From IMG/VR virus record IMGVR_UViG_3300006805_000196, positions 1 to 21,097 of that record: a stretch of 21,097 bases of DNA, one strand, 5' to 3'. How positions within the stretch are numbered: position 1 is the first letter of the stretch; each line of letters opens with the position of its first letter. Shown piece by piece: positions 1 to 8,507 of the stretch. Made by a program: the position numbers and the translations under genes. The stretch is from a virus. The notes below the pieces were generated by a model. It worked only from the letters and a program-made list of their open reading frames with translations, was not told where the DNA came from and made no database searches.

Positions 1-334
1 CCGGAGGGATGGTCGGCGATGCCGGCGTTGTGATGTCGTAAATCGCCCCGTTGGAAGCCGCAAACAGCTTTGCCGTGCCGCCGGACTTGTAGGACATCAG
101 CGTCTCGACTACACGGGCGCTTACCGTCGCGTGGCGCGTCGCCCCCCCGCGCACCACGACGCCAGTCTGCGTCGGCCGCCAGTTTTCCAGAACGATGGCC
201 GCGCCGGGCTGCGCCAGCGCAAGGCTCTCTGACGCCACCCAACCACGGATCGGGGCCGGGAACGTGTAATGCTGATACGTGGGTGCTGCCGGAGCCTTGT
301 AGCGCGGCGCGACGCGGGCCTCGCGTACCCTCAT
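1..334 (-). CDS. Phage virion protein, N-terminal part (possible DNA-stabilisation/tail protein)
   Basis: This is an open frame that begins with ATG at 334 and runs off the left edge, giving the first 111 residues. Its start overlaps the stop of the adaptor gene to its right (ATGA), as elsewhere in this operon. The visible part is a basic N-terminus followed by an aromatic stretch and a GAAIVLENWRPTQTG-like motif and then GG.TRH. An 'NW.P' motif near the N-terminus after head-tail adaptors is common in large podoviral proteins such as the P22 gp10-type stabilisation proteins. That functional link is inference from position and style; the coding call is firm. The full length cannot be seen. 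Confidence 0.7.
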   Translation of the reverse strand, partial: MRVREARVAPRYKAPAAPTYQHYTFPAPIRGWVASESLALAQPGAAIVLENWRPTQTGVVVRGGATRHATVSARVVETLMSYKSGGTAKLFAASNGAIYDITTPASPTIPP

Positions 335-945
335 GGCGTGCGCCCTCTGTCATCGAAGGATGCAAGGTCGTTCAGTGCGGCTTCGTACTCCGCTTGATGG
401 TCCTGGTAGTCCATGCCCTTGTGCCTGCGCCAGCGCCAGATCACGCCGAGCAACACAAGCTCGTCAGGGATGACCGGAACGTCGCTATCGCTTGCCCACG
501 CGGCCGAATTCGCCGTCGCGTTCCAGTTTTTTGACTGGTAATGCACGGTGGCAGTAGCCGCATCGGCAAGGTACGGCCAGAATTCCATCTCTGTGCCGCG
601 AAGGCGGAAGAACCGTGGAGTGCCGGCCGTAGCGGGTAGCGCGTTCCATTCGTCGGCCGAGAGCCCGCCACGGAGCGGGGCGCTGCTGTAAATGACGGAC
701 GTTCCCTGCTGAAGCCGCGCGAAGTCCGAAGGCAGGGAATGCACCTTCGCCGTCCCGTCGCCGGTCAGCGTCGTACTCTGCTGCATCTGGCCCCAATCAA
801 CGCGACGTGCGATTTCCCTGCACGCGTCTGTCGAGAACTGGACGATTTCGAGCGCGTCCTGGTCGGTGTTCGCTACGACGGCGTCAAAGGGCGCGACGCC
901 GACGTTCTTGGCCGCCGCTTTGGCGATTTCAAGGATGGTCATCAT
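331..945 (-). CDS. Head-tail adaptor protein (SU10-type adaptor-like), second copy
   Basis: A 204-aa protein that probably sits in the ring between portal and tail. It starts with a helical segment (ILEIAKAAAKNVGV) and continues with a D..ALEIVQFSTDACREIARRVDWGQM pattern, then a LPSDFARL motif near residue 72 and an aromatic FWPYL patch near 122. This order (helix, VDW, LP.DF) is typical of podoviral connector/adaptor proteins. It overlaps the downstream gene by ATGA, and its own start overlaps the stop of the upstream adaptor by 4 nt. Together with the 196-aa neighbour it makes a tandem pair of adaptor-like genes. Two Met codons start the frame; the first was kept because it gives the coupled overlap. 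The family assignment is from recognised motifs, not a search. Confidence 0.75.
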   Translation of the reverse strand: MMTILEIAKAAAKNVGVAPFDAVVANTDQDALEIVQFSTDACREIARRVDWGQMQQSTTLTGDGTAKVHSLPSDFARLQQGTSVIYSSAPLRGGLSADEWNALPATAGTPRFFRLRGTEMEFWPYLADAATATVHYQSKNWNATANSAAWASDSDVPVIPDELVLLGVIWRWRRHKGMDYQDHQAEYEAALNDLASFDDRGRTP

Positions 946-1532
946 GGCGTGACACCCTGAACCCGCACGACACCGTCGCCATAACGGGCGCGATCATCGT
1001 CAACCTTCATGTTGCCCATGGCCGAAACGAGCATCCTGCCGCATTCCGACGCCTTTTCCGGGTCGTTCAGGAAGTTGGCGGCTTCAACGGCGACCGCGTA
1101 GAGATAGACCGCCGGATATGTCGCCAGCAGCCAATTCGAAGTCGTCAGGCTGGTCGTTAGCGTCGAAAGCTTGGCGTAATAGGTGCAATCCCTGTCGCCT
1201 GTCAGACCGTAGATATAGACCGACGCGTCATCGATCGCATACGATTGGTACTGCGATCCGGAGAGCTTGGTCTGGGAAATTGTCACCTGCCGCATCACGC
1301 GGTCCTGCGCATCGTAGACGTGCAGCATTTCGAGGAAATCTGTCGGCAGGGTCGCAACGCCGGATGCGAAGGTAAGCGTCGCGTCGGTAAGCTGCTTGCG
1401 GTGGCGAAGCTTGGTGTTCAGCATGGCCTCGGCGGACTGCACAAGGCGCGGGAACACGTCGGAGATAGCGCGGTTGCCGACCTTTTCGGAGACGGCAAGG
1501 CGGAGGTCGAGATAGTCGCTATACGCTGCCAT
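942..1532 (-). CDS. Head-tail adaptor protein (SU10-type adaptor), first copy
   Basis: A 196-aa protein with the typical features of phage adaptor proteins: an N-terminal YSDYLDLRLAVSE motif, a helical RLVQSAEAMLNTKLRHR segment, a LPTDFLEMLHVYD strand, and a C-terminal YLYAVAVEAANFLNDPEKA helix followed by an acidic DDDRARYGDG segment. In this family the protein binds under the portal and forms the neck of a short-tailed phage. The gene follows the small 108-aa gene with a 14-nt overlap and is coupled to the second adaptor by ATGA. It lies five genes after the major capsid gene's end, where head completion genes are expected. Confidence 0.8.
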   Translation of the reverse strand: MAAYSDYLDLRLAVSEKVGNRAISDVFPRLVQSAEAMLNTKLRHRKQLTDATLTFASGVATLPTDFLEMLHVYDAQDRVMRQVTISQTKLSGSQYQSYAIDDASVYIYGLTGDRDCTYYAKLSTLTTSLTTSNWLLATYPAVYLYAVAVEAANFLNDPEKASECGRMLVSAMGNMKVDDDRARYGDGVVRVQGVTP

Positions 1533-1845
1533 CCTTGGTCCTCCAGGCGCGGTTGTCGCTGTCGTTCAGCCAACGGGAGACGAACTTGTCGTCACCACCA
1601 CCAACAGCTTGGGCCATGCCGCTATCGAAAAATGTGTTGAGCGGGATGGAAGCGATTTGATGGTAGTCGCCGGCCCACCCCCGGCGGGCGATGTTGCGCT
1701 GTTCAGCGTTCACATCGATAAGGCTTTGGACGGGGTAGTCCGTGCGATACACGATCTTCTCGCCGTCGTAGTAACTCCAGACGGAACGGCCGGTCTCGTA
1801 GTCGTAATCGACCAGTTGGAAGCCGTTTTCGTCACGAATCGTCAT
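1519..1845 (-). CDS. Conserved-looking phage head-region protein, 108 aa
   Basis: I do not recognise a named family. The 108-aa protein is acidic and aromatic at its N-terminus (LVDYDYETGRSVWSYYDGEK) and ends with a striking motif, SRWLNDSDNRAWRTKDGSV, rich in Asn, Asp and Arg. There is no signal peptide or membrane segment. It starts at ATG 1845, overlapping the stop of the 57-aa gene by 4 nt, and its end overlaps the adaptor gene by 14 nt. Its place between capsid and adaptor genes suggests a virion or head-completion role; this is inference from position only. Confidence 0.75.
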   Translation of the reverse strand: MTIRDENGFQLVDYDYETGRSVWSYYDGEKIVYRTDYPVQSLIDVNAEQRNIARRGWAGDYHQIASIPLNTFFDSGMAQAVGGGDDKFVSRWLNDSDNRAWRTKDGSV

Positions 1846-2015
1846 TTCTTGGCGTCTTCCTTGACGCGGGACAGCGCGCCGGATTCGATGCCGTCAAGCG
1901 CGGCTTCAACCGGCACGTCGATTTCAGTCCCCTTGCGGTGGCGAACGACATCGCCGTTGTCGGCCTTGGCCCCGAAGTCGCGATTGATGCGCACTTTCAC
2001 CAGTTTCTCAGCCAT
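1842..2015 (-). CDS. Small basic/acidic head-operon protein, 57 aa
   Basis: A short gene of 57 codons. The ATG at 2015 was chosen because GGAG lies about 7 nt upstream; an in-frame ATG at 2027 would add only four residues, and the longer upstream frame lies on the shadow of the neighbouring gene and terminator. The product has the form of a small beta-rich protein (MAEKLVKVRINRDFG, then VVRHRKGTEIDVP) like the small 'phage protein' found after capsid genes in many tailed phages. Function unknown. It is the first gene after the internal terminator at 2031-2058, so its expression needs readthrough or its own promoter. Confidence 0.7.
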   Translation of the reverse strand: MAEKLVKVRINRDFGAKADNGDVVRHRKGTEIDVPVEAALDGIESGALSRVKEDAKK

Positions 2016-2030
2016 CGGGCTCTCCATGAG

Positions 2031-2058
2031 AAAAGGGGCCAGCCCGTAGGCCAGCCCC
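2031..2058 (-). terminator. Rho-independent terminator inside the head operon
   Basis: On the minus strand the sequence reads GGGGCTGGCC-TACG-GGCTGGCCCC followed by TTTT. This is a 10-bp stem including two G-U pairs, capped by a UACG tetraloop of the stable UNCG type, with a short U tract. It lies 24 nt after the stop of the 138-aa gene and 16 nt before the start of the 57-aa gene. It probably lowers transcription of the adaptor and tail genes relative to the capsid genes, unless antitermination acts. Confidence 0.8.
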
Positions 2059-2082
2059 TCTCGTTTCTGTCCTGCCGCGCGA

Positions 2083-2499
2083 TTACTGGTCGGCGAACGT
2101 CGGCGCACTGGCGGCAGCGACGACGCCGCTGAGGCACCAATTGACGCCGTTGGTGCATTCCACCCGAACACGCGTGCCGGGCTCTGGGACCAGGACGTTG
2201 CATTTCGAATTGGAATTGCCGTCCGGGCCAATCGAGTCAGCGGCCGGGGCGTCGTCGACATAGAGAAGCCCACCGATGAAGTAGTTGGTGTTCGACCCCG
2301 TATTGAGCTGCCAGTCCTGGGCATCCGCCGCCACGCCGGCATACACGAACTCGAACCACAGGCCCTGATCGGCCGTGGGGAGCGAGATCACGATGTCGGC
2401 CGTGAGGTCGGGGATGTAGTGGACCATGCCGGTATTGTACGCCTGCACCGTATAGGTCGCGGCGTCCGGGATGGTGATGGTTTCGTAAGCAAGAGGCAT
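2083..2499 (-). CDS. Probable capsid decoration or head-associated protein, 138 aa
   Basis: The gene starts at ATG 2499 with a clear GGAG ribosome site 8 nt upstream and lies 12 nt after the major capsid gene. The 138-aa product is rich in Thr, Asn, Val and Gly and looks all-beta (TITIPDAATYTVQAYNTG, then FEFVYAG, and a C-terminal RVRVECTNGVNWCLSG strand pair). It has two cysteines in the last third and ends in an Ala-rich tail. Small beta-rich proteins directly after a capsid gene are often head decoration or cement proteins. That is inference from position and composition. A strong terminator follows the gene, so it shares the high-level capsid transcript. Confidence 0.65.
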   Translation of the reverse strand: MPLAYETITIPDAATYTVQAYNTGMVHYIPDLTADIVISLPTADQGLWFEFVYAGVAADAQDWQLNTGSNTNYFIGGLLYVDDAPAADSIGPDGNSNSKCNVLVPEPGTRVRVECTNGVNWCLSGVVAAASAPTFADQ

Positions 2500-2511
2500 C
2501 GTCGTATCTCC

Positions 2512-3504
2512 TTAGCTCGAAGCCGTGAGGCCGTAGAGATCGGCAGCGACGCCGAGCCCGCGCTCATTCTTGACCTTCAGCGTGCCTTCGCCGATGATCA
2601 CGCCCTTGTCGGCGTCGCCGGTCTTGGCGACATCCTTGTCTTCCTGGATCTTGCGGAGCCACATGAATTCCATGAACTCCGTGTCGATGAAGAAGGCGTT
2701 TCGCGCGACGGCCGCCGAGGCAGCCTGCACGCGGTTCGGCATGATCGTGACCTTGCCGAACGGGCCTTCGTACATGTCGGCGTTCGCCACGATGCTGTTG
2801 CCCTTGCCGGAGTTGGCGGCATAGCGGAACGACGCGACGTTGGTGTCCGACATGAAGGTGACGAAGACCGACTTCACGTAGGGCGACACGGAGACCACCT
2901 TGAAGTTGGCGCCCTCTTCGTAGCCCTGCTTCATCACGTCGTCGAGAATCACCTTGGTGAAGGCGCGCTGCGTGCCGTTGGTCGCCGCCACGGTAAGGCC
3001 CGTGCCGGAATTGAAGCCGCCGTTGGAACCGCCAGCGTCGCGGTTCGCGTTGGTTTCGATCCAGGTCGGGAGACCGCCGAACTCGCGCGTCGCACCGCCA
3101 ACGGAGGCGTTGTTGGTGACGATGGCCAGTTCCACGTCCTTGCGGACTTCGACGCCCTTCTTGAGCTTCTGGTACTTGCGCTTCTGGACGTTGCCGGCTT
3201 CAGAAACGACTTCCTGCGTGCCGGAGATGATCCAGGTCTTGCGCATGATCTGGGTGTAGTTGCCCAGCCGCTCCGGCGGGGTGATGGCGCCGAAGTTGTA
3301 TTCGTTGCCTTCCGGCTGGATGTTCTCGGCGGGAGCCGCCAGCTCGTCAGTCTCCCACTCGGGGTGGACCGACTCGCACTTGCCCTTGGGGATCATGCTG
3401 TAGATGGGCGTATCTTCGGGCGTGATGCGCGGCACCACGTCCGACAGTTCTTCCCTGTTACCGACCGCCGAGGTGGTAACGAAGGTGTTTGCCACAGAGG
3501 CCAT
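2512..3504 (-). CDS. Major capsid protein, SU10 major head protein family
   Basis: The 330-aa product forms the icosahedral shell. Diagnostic features are the N-terminal NTFVTTSAVGNREELSDVV and ITPEDTPIYSMIPKG motifs, then HPEWETDELAAP near residue 47 and NYTQIMRKTWIISGTQEVV near 81-100, followed by a charged helix with KRKYQKLKKGVEVRKD. This order is that of the SU10-type (DUF5309) capsid proteins of short-tailed phages. The length is normal for the family. The gene follows the scaffold gene with a GGAG site about 8 nt before ATG, as expected for a highly translated gene. Confidence 0.9.
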   Translation of the reverse strand: MASVANTFVTTSAVGNREELSDVVPRITPEDTPIYSMIPKGKCESVHPEWETDELAAPAENIQPEGNEYNFGAITPPERLGNYTQIMRKTWIISGTQEVVSEAGNVQKRKYQKLKKGVEVRKDVELAIVTNNASVGGATREFGGLPTWIETNANRDAGGSNGGFNSGTGLTVAATNGTQRAFTKVILDDVMKQGYEEGANFKVVSVSPYVKSVFVTFMSDTNVASFRYAANSGKGNSIVANADMYEGPFGKVTIMPNRVQAASAAVARNAFFIDTEFMEFMWLRKIQEDKDVAKTGDADKGVIIGEGTLKVKNERGLGVAADLYGLTASS

Positions 3505-3528
3505 AGCCTTGTCTCCGATTTTTGATGA

Positions 3529-4509
3529 TCAATCGAAGTCGATGGACAACGCGTCCTGGATCGACCCGGTTCGGGACAGCTTCTGCATCGCCTCACGGTT
3601 CTTGACCGCCTTGTCGGCTCCCGTTTTCTGCCGCTTGACAGGGGTTACGGGCGGGACATTCGCGACCTTCTGCTTCACCGTTTCCTTCGCCTTTTCGGCA
3701 GCCATGCCCTTCTTGGCCCAATACCCGAGCACAAGAAGCCGATGGTCCGCCACGCCCCTCAATTCGGCCTCTGAAAAGCCGACCGAAGTCGCGCCTTCCA
3801 TGACCTGCTTGAAGAACTCGGCCCTGCCCTTTTCGTGCGCCGTCATCGGCATGGCTTCGACCAGTTTCTGGCTTTCTTCGGCCAGCTTGGTCTTCTGCGT
3901 GTCCGCGTCGAGCGTCGACTTGACCTCTTTCGACTTTGTGCCGAGGTCGAGCAGTTCCTGGACCTTTGCCATCGCGGCGTCGTACTGTGCCTTCTGGGCG
4001 ATGTACTGAGCCGGATTCGTGGTCGCCAGGACGAGATCGGGTTCGCTTGGCAGCGATTTGGCGATGAAGTCGGTAAAGACTTCAACCGTTTGCGTTACAC
4101 GCGCCGTCAACGCGTCAAGCTCGGTTCGCTTGGTAGCGACTTCCTGGCTCTTTCGCGTGAAATCCGACTGCCGCAGATAGCCTTGCTTCAGTTCCGAGAG
4201 CGGAATCTGAGCGCCGTCACGCAGCGTAACGAGAACATCGTCTTTGACCGCCGGCGTGTCTTCGCCTTCGTCATCGGTCGTCTCGTCGTCGGCATTCTCC
4301 GACTCTTGGGCCTCTTCTTCGGATTCCGTTTCCGGTTGATCCGTCGCGCCCTCATCTGTCTCTTCTGCGGTCTCGGCCTCGGGCTGGGTCTGCTGGGTGT
4401 TCTGATCGTCGTCAGAGTCCGCAAATGACCAGTTGGCCGGGTTATCGATCGAAGAGAGGTCGGCGTTATCAGTCCCGCCCGCAAGCAGGTTGTTGGTTTC
4501 GCCATCCAT
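3529..4509 (-). CDS. Capsid scaffolding protein
   Basis: A 326-aa, strongly acidic protein. Residues about 40-90 are almost entirely Glu, Asp, Gln and Thr (low complexity), followed by a conserved-looking VLVTLRDGAQIPLSELKQGYL segment near residue 92 and a helical, probably coiled-coil middle and C-terminus ending in a basic PVKRQKTGADKAVKNRE stretch. Acidic N-terminus, helical body and basic C-terminal capsid-binding tail are typical of scaffolding proteins of tailed phages. It lies directly upstream of the capsid gene and downstream of the portal, the standard position. The LRDG...L.EL.QGYLRQSDFTRK motif is widespread in phage scaffolds. Confidence 0.85.
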   Translation of the reverse strand: MDGETNNLLAGGTDNADLSSIDNPANWSFADSDDDQNTQQTQPEAETAEETDEGATDQPETESEEEAQESENADDETTDDEGEDTPAVKDDVLVTLRDGAQIPLSELKQGYLRQSDFTRKSQEVATKRTELDALTARVTQTVEVFTDFIAKSLPSEPDLVLATTNPAQYIAQKAQYDAAMAKVQELLDLGTKSKEVKSTLDADTQKTKLAEESQKLVEAMPMTAHEKGRAEFFKQVMEGATSVGFSEAELRGVADHRLLVLGYWAKKGMAAEKAKETVKQKVANVPPVTPVKRQKTGADKAVKNREAMQKLSRTGSIQDALSIDFD

Positions 4510-4540
4510 GTTTCAGGTAGTCCTTGTGATCCGCGCGGCC

Positions 4541-4774
4541 CTATGCCGGCGCGGCTTTCCTCGGCGGATTGTTGCGAAGCGCTGCTTCGCAGTTCTGCCG
4601 GAAAGATCGTATGGCCCTGACCTCGGCTGCTGCCGCCTGTCTGGCCTCATGGTCAGCCATCGGAGCGTAAACGCACCTGTCGACGGCTTCCTTCTCAAGC
4701 TTGCCCATGATTTCGGCCATGAGCGCGTTATTGAGGATTTGTTCGGCGAGGGCGCGGCGGTCTTCGTCCGTCAC
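4541..4774 (-). CDS. Small helical protein between portal and scaffold, 77 aa
   Basis: The gene begins with GTG at 4774, and this start overlaps the portal stop as GTGA. The 77-aa product is predicted all-helical, with an N-terminal acidic helix (TDEDRRALAEQILNNALMAEI) and a C-terminal Arg/Ala-rich tail (RNNPPRKAAPA). No catalytic motif is seen. Small genes in this slot are common in podoviral head modules, and their role is mostly unknown; a portal- or scaffold-associated function is only a guess. Confidence 0.7.
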   Translation of the reverse strand: MTDEDRRALAEQILNNALMAEIMGKLEKEAVDRCVYAPMADHEARQAAAAEVRAIRSFRQNCEAALRNNPPRKAAPA

Positions 4775-6918
4775 GCTGCTTCCCTGTCGTTCCGCTCAAA
4801 CGCCTTGCCAATGGACGCGGCCTGTGCCTTCGCAATGTCGCTTTGACGCTGCTTCTCAGCACGGGCATCCTCACGGTCCATGCGCTCACGCTCAAGCATG
4901 ATTTCCGCCGCAAGCTTCTCACGCTCGAACGCTATACGCTGAGCTTCCTTCGCCGCATCGGCCTGCAATGCCTCACGCTGGGCAATGGACGTGGCCTGGA
5001 TTTCCTTGTCCTTCACGATCAGGTCGGCCTCCATCTGGGCCTTCTCCTTGTCGCGCGACGCCATCATCTTGGCCTGCTCAAGCTGCATCTGCGCCTGGAT
5101 TTTCATCTGCTCTGGGTTCTGCTGATTGCGCATCGCTTCAAGCTTGGCCTTAACCTCCTCCGGGTCCGGCTCATTGAAGTACATCTCCGGGGTGCGCAGC
5201 CCAGCCGCCTCGACAAGCTTCGAAACCGCGTTGAACACGTTCTCCGGCTTGATGAACGGGTTGTCGGGGCCGAAGCCCGCCAGAAGCTTCTCCTGGATCA
5301 TGATGACCTGCTGCATGACCAGCATGTCGCGCTCTCGCGTGCCGGCGCCAAGGCCCGTATTGACCACGCAATCCATCTCCGCGTTCCACTGGCGCGGATC
5401 GAACGTCACCCAATCATCGCGAAGCCGCACGGTGCGCGGAACGTCCTGATGGCGGATTACGAGGCGTAGAAGGCCTTTGAAGAAACCCTTCAGACCCTGC
5501 GCGATGGTGCGGACCATCATCTCGGTCTGGCCGATGCCGGCTTGTTCCACCAGCGCCGTTGCCTTGGCCGTCATATTCTGGAGCGCATCCGGGGCCATGC
5601 CGGACGACGCGTCGGAAATACCCGTGCGGTCCGTCGCCTCGTTATCGAGATACTCCAGCATGGCGAAGGAGTCCTTGGCCATGAACGGAACCTGATTGTA
5701 CCCAACGGCGGCGCGGACATCGACGCCCTGACCGACGCGGATTGGCAACCCGAACGCCGGGTTCATCACCGCGTTCATGTTTTCCACCGTTCCCTCCTGG
5801 ACGATGGGCTGGAGGTTGTTCTGCCAGTAGATGTTATCCAGCGTCTGGCGCAGCAGCACCGTCTTGATGCGCTGCACCTCGGCGATGTCGTCGGCGATCG
5901 AATTCCCCTCCCACTGGTGGGGGCGGCGCTCGGCTACGATGTCGTAGAACTGGACCTCGTCACACTCCTCATTGTCCAGCAGGTTCTTTTCGCCGATGCC
6001 CCCCGCAAAGCACATGCGGCGCAGTTCGGCCATGCCGTCATCGTCCATGTCGAGACGCACATAGAGCTCGTAGTAGTCGACTTCCTGCAAGGCAGGGTCA
6101 GGGGCGGTCTTGTCCGTCGTGTTCTCTTCGCGGCGGGTCTGGCGCTCTACGTCCTCTTCCATGGAGTCGGCGCCAGCAATCGGCAGAGCGTAGATCACGT
6201 CCTTGTCGTAGCCCATGGACACGAGATCAGTGCGGCGAAGGCGCGTCTTCTGGCCCACGATAGGGCTATCCTCGATGCACGTCGCGTCTGGGTGGATCAG
6301 GAACTCCTCAAGCGGCACACAGGCCGCCATGATCCTGCCCTGAGGCACGCGGCGCTTGATCTTCGCATCATGCACCTTGACCGGCATTGGCCCGTCCGGA
6401 GTGTCGACCATCTCCTCGCGCTCGGTGTGCTCTATGACATCCACAGAGTCATCCTGGGCTAACTGGACGAATGCCTCGTCAGTAAGCCCGCTATGGCGCG
6501 AGAACGACACTTTGACGCTGTCGTCATACCAGGCTTTCAGGATGCCGTTGCGGAGCCGCAGCGCGTCGTGAACAGCATCGTGGATCGCGTCGTAGCCCTT
6601 GCTCTCGGGCAGAATGACATGATTGATGTAGTCCGTCGCCTGCCCAGCCTGCTCTTCATCCCCTTTGCCGCCGGGCTTGTATTCCACCACCTGGTCGTTG
6701 CCCATGATGGTACGGATGACCGCCGGCAAAACCTTCTTGACCATGGCGCGGACATCGCGGGACACGACCTTTGACCGGCCTTCGTCGGACGGCGTATCGC
6801 GCATCACGCCATCGTAATATTCCATGGCCCGGATGCGATCCGTCGATAGCTGGTCGCGGTAGCTTTCGCAGTCCTTGACCAGATCGAACACAATCGGGAT
6901 GGCGGCGGATTCGTTCAT
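4771..6918 (-). CDS. Portal protein (podovirus type)
   Basis: A 715-aa protein forming the dodecameric DNA entry ring. ATG 6918 is chosen because it overlaps the terminase stop (ATGA); the frame is open further upstream but only over terminase sequence. The N-terminal part (about 1-130) carries the SKVVSRDVRAMVKKVLPAVIR and VVEYKPGGKGDEEQA motifs characteristic of SU10/P22-like portals. A central part holds the stem and wing region (ATALVEQAGIGQTEMMVRTIAQG). The last 120 residues are a long charged coiled coil (Gln, Glu, Lys, Arg rich), comparable to the C-terminal barrel helices of P22 portal. Length near 700 aa fits this class and is much longer than siphovirus portals. Confidence 0.9.
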   Translation of the reverse strand: MNESAAIPIVFDLVKDCESYRDQLSTDRIRAMEYYDGVMRDTPSDEGRSKVVSRDVRAMVKKVLPAVIRTIMGNDQVVEYKPGGKGDEEQAGQATDYINHVILPESKGYDAIHDAVHDALRLRNGILKAWYDDSVKVSFSRHSGLTDEAFVQLAQDDSVDVIEHTEREEMVDTPDGPMPVKVHDAKIKRRVPQGRIMAACVPLEEFLIHPDATCIEDSPIVGQKTRLRRTDLVSMGYDKDVIYALPIAGADSMEEDVERQTRREENTTDKTAPDPALQEVDYYELYVRLDMDDDGMAELRRMCFAGGIGEKNLLDNEECDEVQFYDIVAERRPHQWEGNSIADDIAEVQRIKTVLLRQTLDNIYWQNNLQPIVQEGTVENMNAVMNPAFGLPIRVGQGVDVRAAVGYNQVPFMAKDSFAMLEYLDNEATDRTGISDASSGMAPDALQNMTAKATALVEQAGIGQTEMMVRTIAQGLKGFFKGLLRLVIRHQDVPRTVRLRDDWVTFDPRQWNAEMDCVVNTGLGAGTRERDMLVMQQVIMIQEKLLAGFGPDNPFIKPENVFNAVSKLVEAAGLRTPEMYFNEPDPEEVKAKLEAMRNQQNPEQMKIQAQMQLEQAKMMASRDKEKAQMEADLIVKDKEIQATSIAQREALQADAAKEAQRIAFEREKLAAEIMLERERMDREDARAEKQRQSDIAKAQAASIGKAFERNDREAA

Positions 6919-8186
6919 CAGACTATTTTCCTCGGAACGAATTTCGTGTTGTCGTTCGCCTTGGGCTCTTCGTAGGCAACAGCCATCAGGCCAGCCGCAT
7001 CTGCACCGTGCGACGCCCAATCATGTTCAGGGCCAAGGCCGATGTTGCGGTCTTCGTCCCGCTTTTCGTGATACCAGCCCAGCGCCTTCAACCCCGCGTC
7101 GGTGGTCTGCTCATTGAACCACATTGCCGGGAAGACGCGGCGCATGGCCTCGACGCGCTTCATGGCGGCGCCCTTGCCTTGGTTCGGAATGGTTCGAACC
7201 TTGAAGCCGGCGGCCCTGATATGGTCCTCGAAGCGGATGGCCGTCACAGCATCCCGCTTGTCCCCGTCATGGGGCAGGATGCACTCGGCTTTCTCGTATC
7301 CATTCGACCGCAGCCATTCGAGATGCGCGCCCAGCGGCTGGCCTTCTGCCTCGTAGTAGTCCAGCACGAGAATGGAGCGGCCGACGAACTGCGAAATCCA
7401 GATTGCCGTCGCGTCCGATACGCCGATGTCCCAGAATGCCTTGATGGGCATGAGCGGATCGCGAGCAACGCGGCCTATGCGCTTTTGCTGACGAGCTTCG
7501 GCAAGGTGGCGGGCATAGTATGCGCCGGCCATCACCGTCGCGTACCCTCCCTCCCAGATGTGGTCGTACTGGTCAGGATTGCTTTTGAGGCAATCAAGCC
7601 TCTCCTGCTCCAGGACGCTCGGGAACCATGGGTTGTCAGACCAGTTGGCCCGGATGGTCACGGCGCCCGTAGGCGTATCCTTGCCGCGGAGCATCATGTC
7701 TACCGGGTCTTTCTCCCGGCGCGGGTTCCACGAGAACCACAGTTCCGAACCTTCCTCGCTAATCGTCGGGCGAAGAAGTGACAGTGACCGGGAGGACAGT
7801 GTTTGTGCCTCCTCGATCCATGCCACATGAAACCCCTCAAGCGACTTGATCGACTCCGCTGTGTGGTCCTGCATGCCCTGGAAAATGATCAGCCCGTTGC
7901 CCGGCGTGATGATGAGTTCCCGCTGCACGTCGAAGGACTGACCGACGCCCAGGTCCTCTATCTTCGTCTCGATTAGCCGCTTTGCCGATTCCTTGAGGGT
8001 CTTCTGAACTTCGCGGATGCAAACGGCGCGGAGACCGGGCTGCATGATCGCGCGCTCGACAAGAGCCTCGGCGAAGAAGTGCGATTTGCCAGAGCCTCGA
8101 CCTCCCCACGCCCCTTTATAGCGCGCTGGCGCTAGAAGCGGCTCGAAGACAGGGGCTGTCCGGATTTCAATAGTTATGGCGGACAA
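6918..8186 (-). CDS. terL: Terminase large subunit
   Basis: A 422-aa DNA-packaging motor. The ATPase part has Walker A GGRGSGKS at residues 28-35, Walker B VAWIEEA at 121-127 with the catalytic Glu, and the coupling motif FSWNPR near 151. The C-terminal RNase H-like nuclease has acidic residues in FWDIG (D253), HDGD (D307) and SHGADAAG (D396). The architecture resembles PBSX/phage terminases of about 420 aa. The start is TTG at 8186, the first start codon after an in-frame stop, and it overlaps the small-subunit gene by 20 nt; no other ATG or GTG fits before the Walker region. The stop overlaps the portal start. Confidence 0.93.
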   Translation of the reverse strand: MSAITIEIRTAPVFEPLLAPARYKGAWGGRGSGKSHFFAEALVERAIMQPGLRAVCIREVQKTLKESAKRLIETKIEDLGVGQSFDVQRELIITPGNGLIIFQGMQDHTAESIKSLEGFHVAWIEEAQTLSSRSLSLLRPTISEEGSELWFSWNPRREKDPVDMMLRGKDTPTGAVTIRANWSDNPWFPSVLEQERLDCLKSNPDQYDHIWEGGYATVMAGAYYARHLAEARQQKRIGRVARDPLMPIKAFWDIGVSDATAIWISQFVGRSILVLDYYEAEGQPLGAHLEWLRSNGYEKAECILPHDGDKRDAVTAIRFEDHIRAAGFKVRTIPNQGKGAAMKRVEAMRRVFPAMWFNEQTTDAGLKALGWYHEKRDEDRNIGLGPEHDWASHGADAAGLMAVAYEEPKANDNTKFVPRKIV

Positions 8187-8430
8187 TGATGCGCCTGACC
8201 TCAGTCACTACAGGCGGATCGTTTTCATCGCCACCGATGATGCCCTGAGGCACCTTGCCGTCGAGACGGTCGGCAACCTCTTTGATCGCCTGTATGTCAC
8301 CGCCAACCGCCAATTCGACCAGCTTGTCAGCCACGGCGCGAAGCTTGTCCCGCCCCTCATCATGCGCCTCTTTGATGGCGATGTTGAGCATGTTGGCGAA
8401 GGACTTTTCCTTGGGAGGACGTCCAGCCAT
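8167..8430 (-). CDS. Putative small terminase subunit / terminase-associated protein, 87 aa
   Basis: An 87-aa protein directly upstream of and overlapping terL. It starts GRPPKEKSFANML and has a helical middle (KLVELAVGGDIQAIKEVADRLDGK) typical of short proteins that precede terL in rhizobial prophages, where the GRP(P)KE start and the GD..AI.E.ADRLDGK motif are common. It is shorter than classical small subunits, and a clear helix-turn-helix is not obvious. A GGTGG-like ribosome site precedes ATG 8430. The call as small terminase rests mainly on position; the coding call is strong. Confidence 0.7.
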   Translation of the reverse strand: MAGRPPKEKSFANMLNIAIKEAHDEGRDKLRAVADKLVELAVGGDIQAIKEVADRLDGKVPQGIIGGDENDPPVVTEVRRIIVRHNY

Positions 8431-8507
8431 TTAAATCCACCTAACTGATTGTTCTGTCTTGAACTGGTTTGCATGGCGGGCGCCTGGCATGTCGCCTCGC
8501 TATAGGC

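Noticed and set aside
2419-3525. Long plus-strand frame opposite the major capsid gene
   Set aside because: It is the reverse shadow of the SU10 capsid gene; the product is His/Asp/Arg-rich and low in natural motifs.
5542-6462. Plus-strand frame of about 300 codons opposite the portal gene
   Set aside because: Shadow of GC-rich portal codons; no ribosome site or neighbour coupling, and an unnatural His/Val/Arg composition.
7008-7781. Plus-strand frame opposite the large terminase gene
   Set aside because: The minus strand holds clear Walker and nuclease motifs; the plus frame is an antisense by-product.
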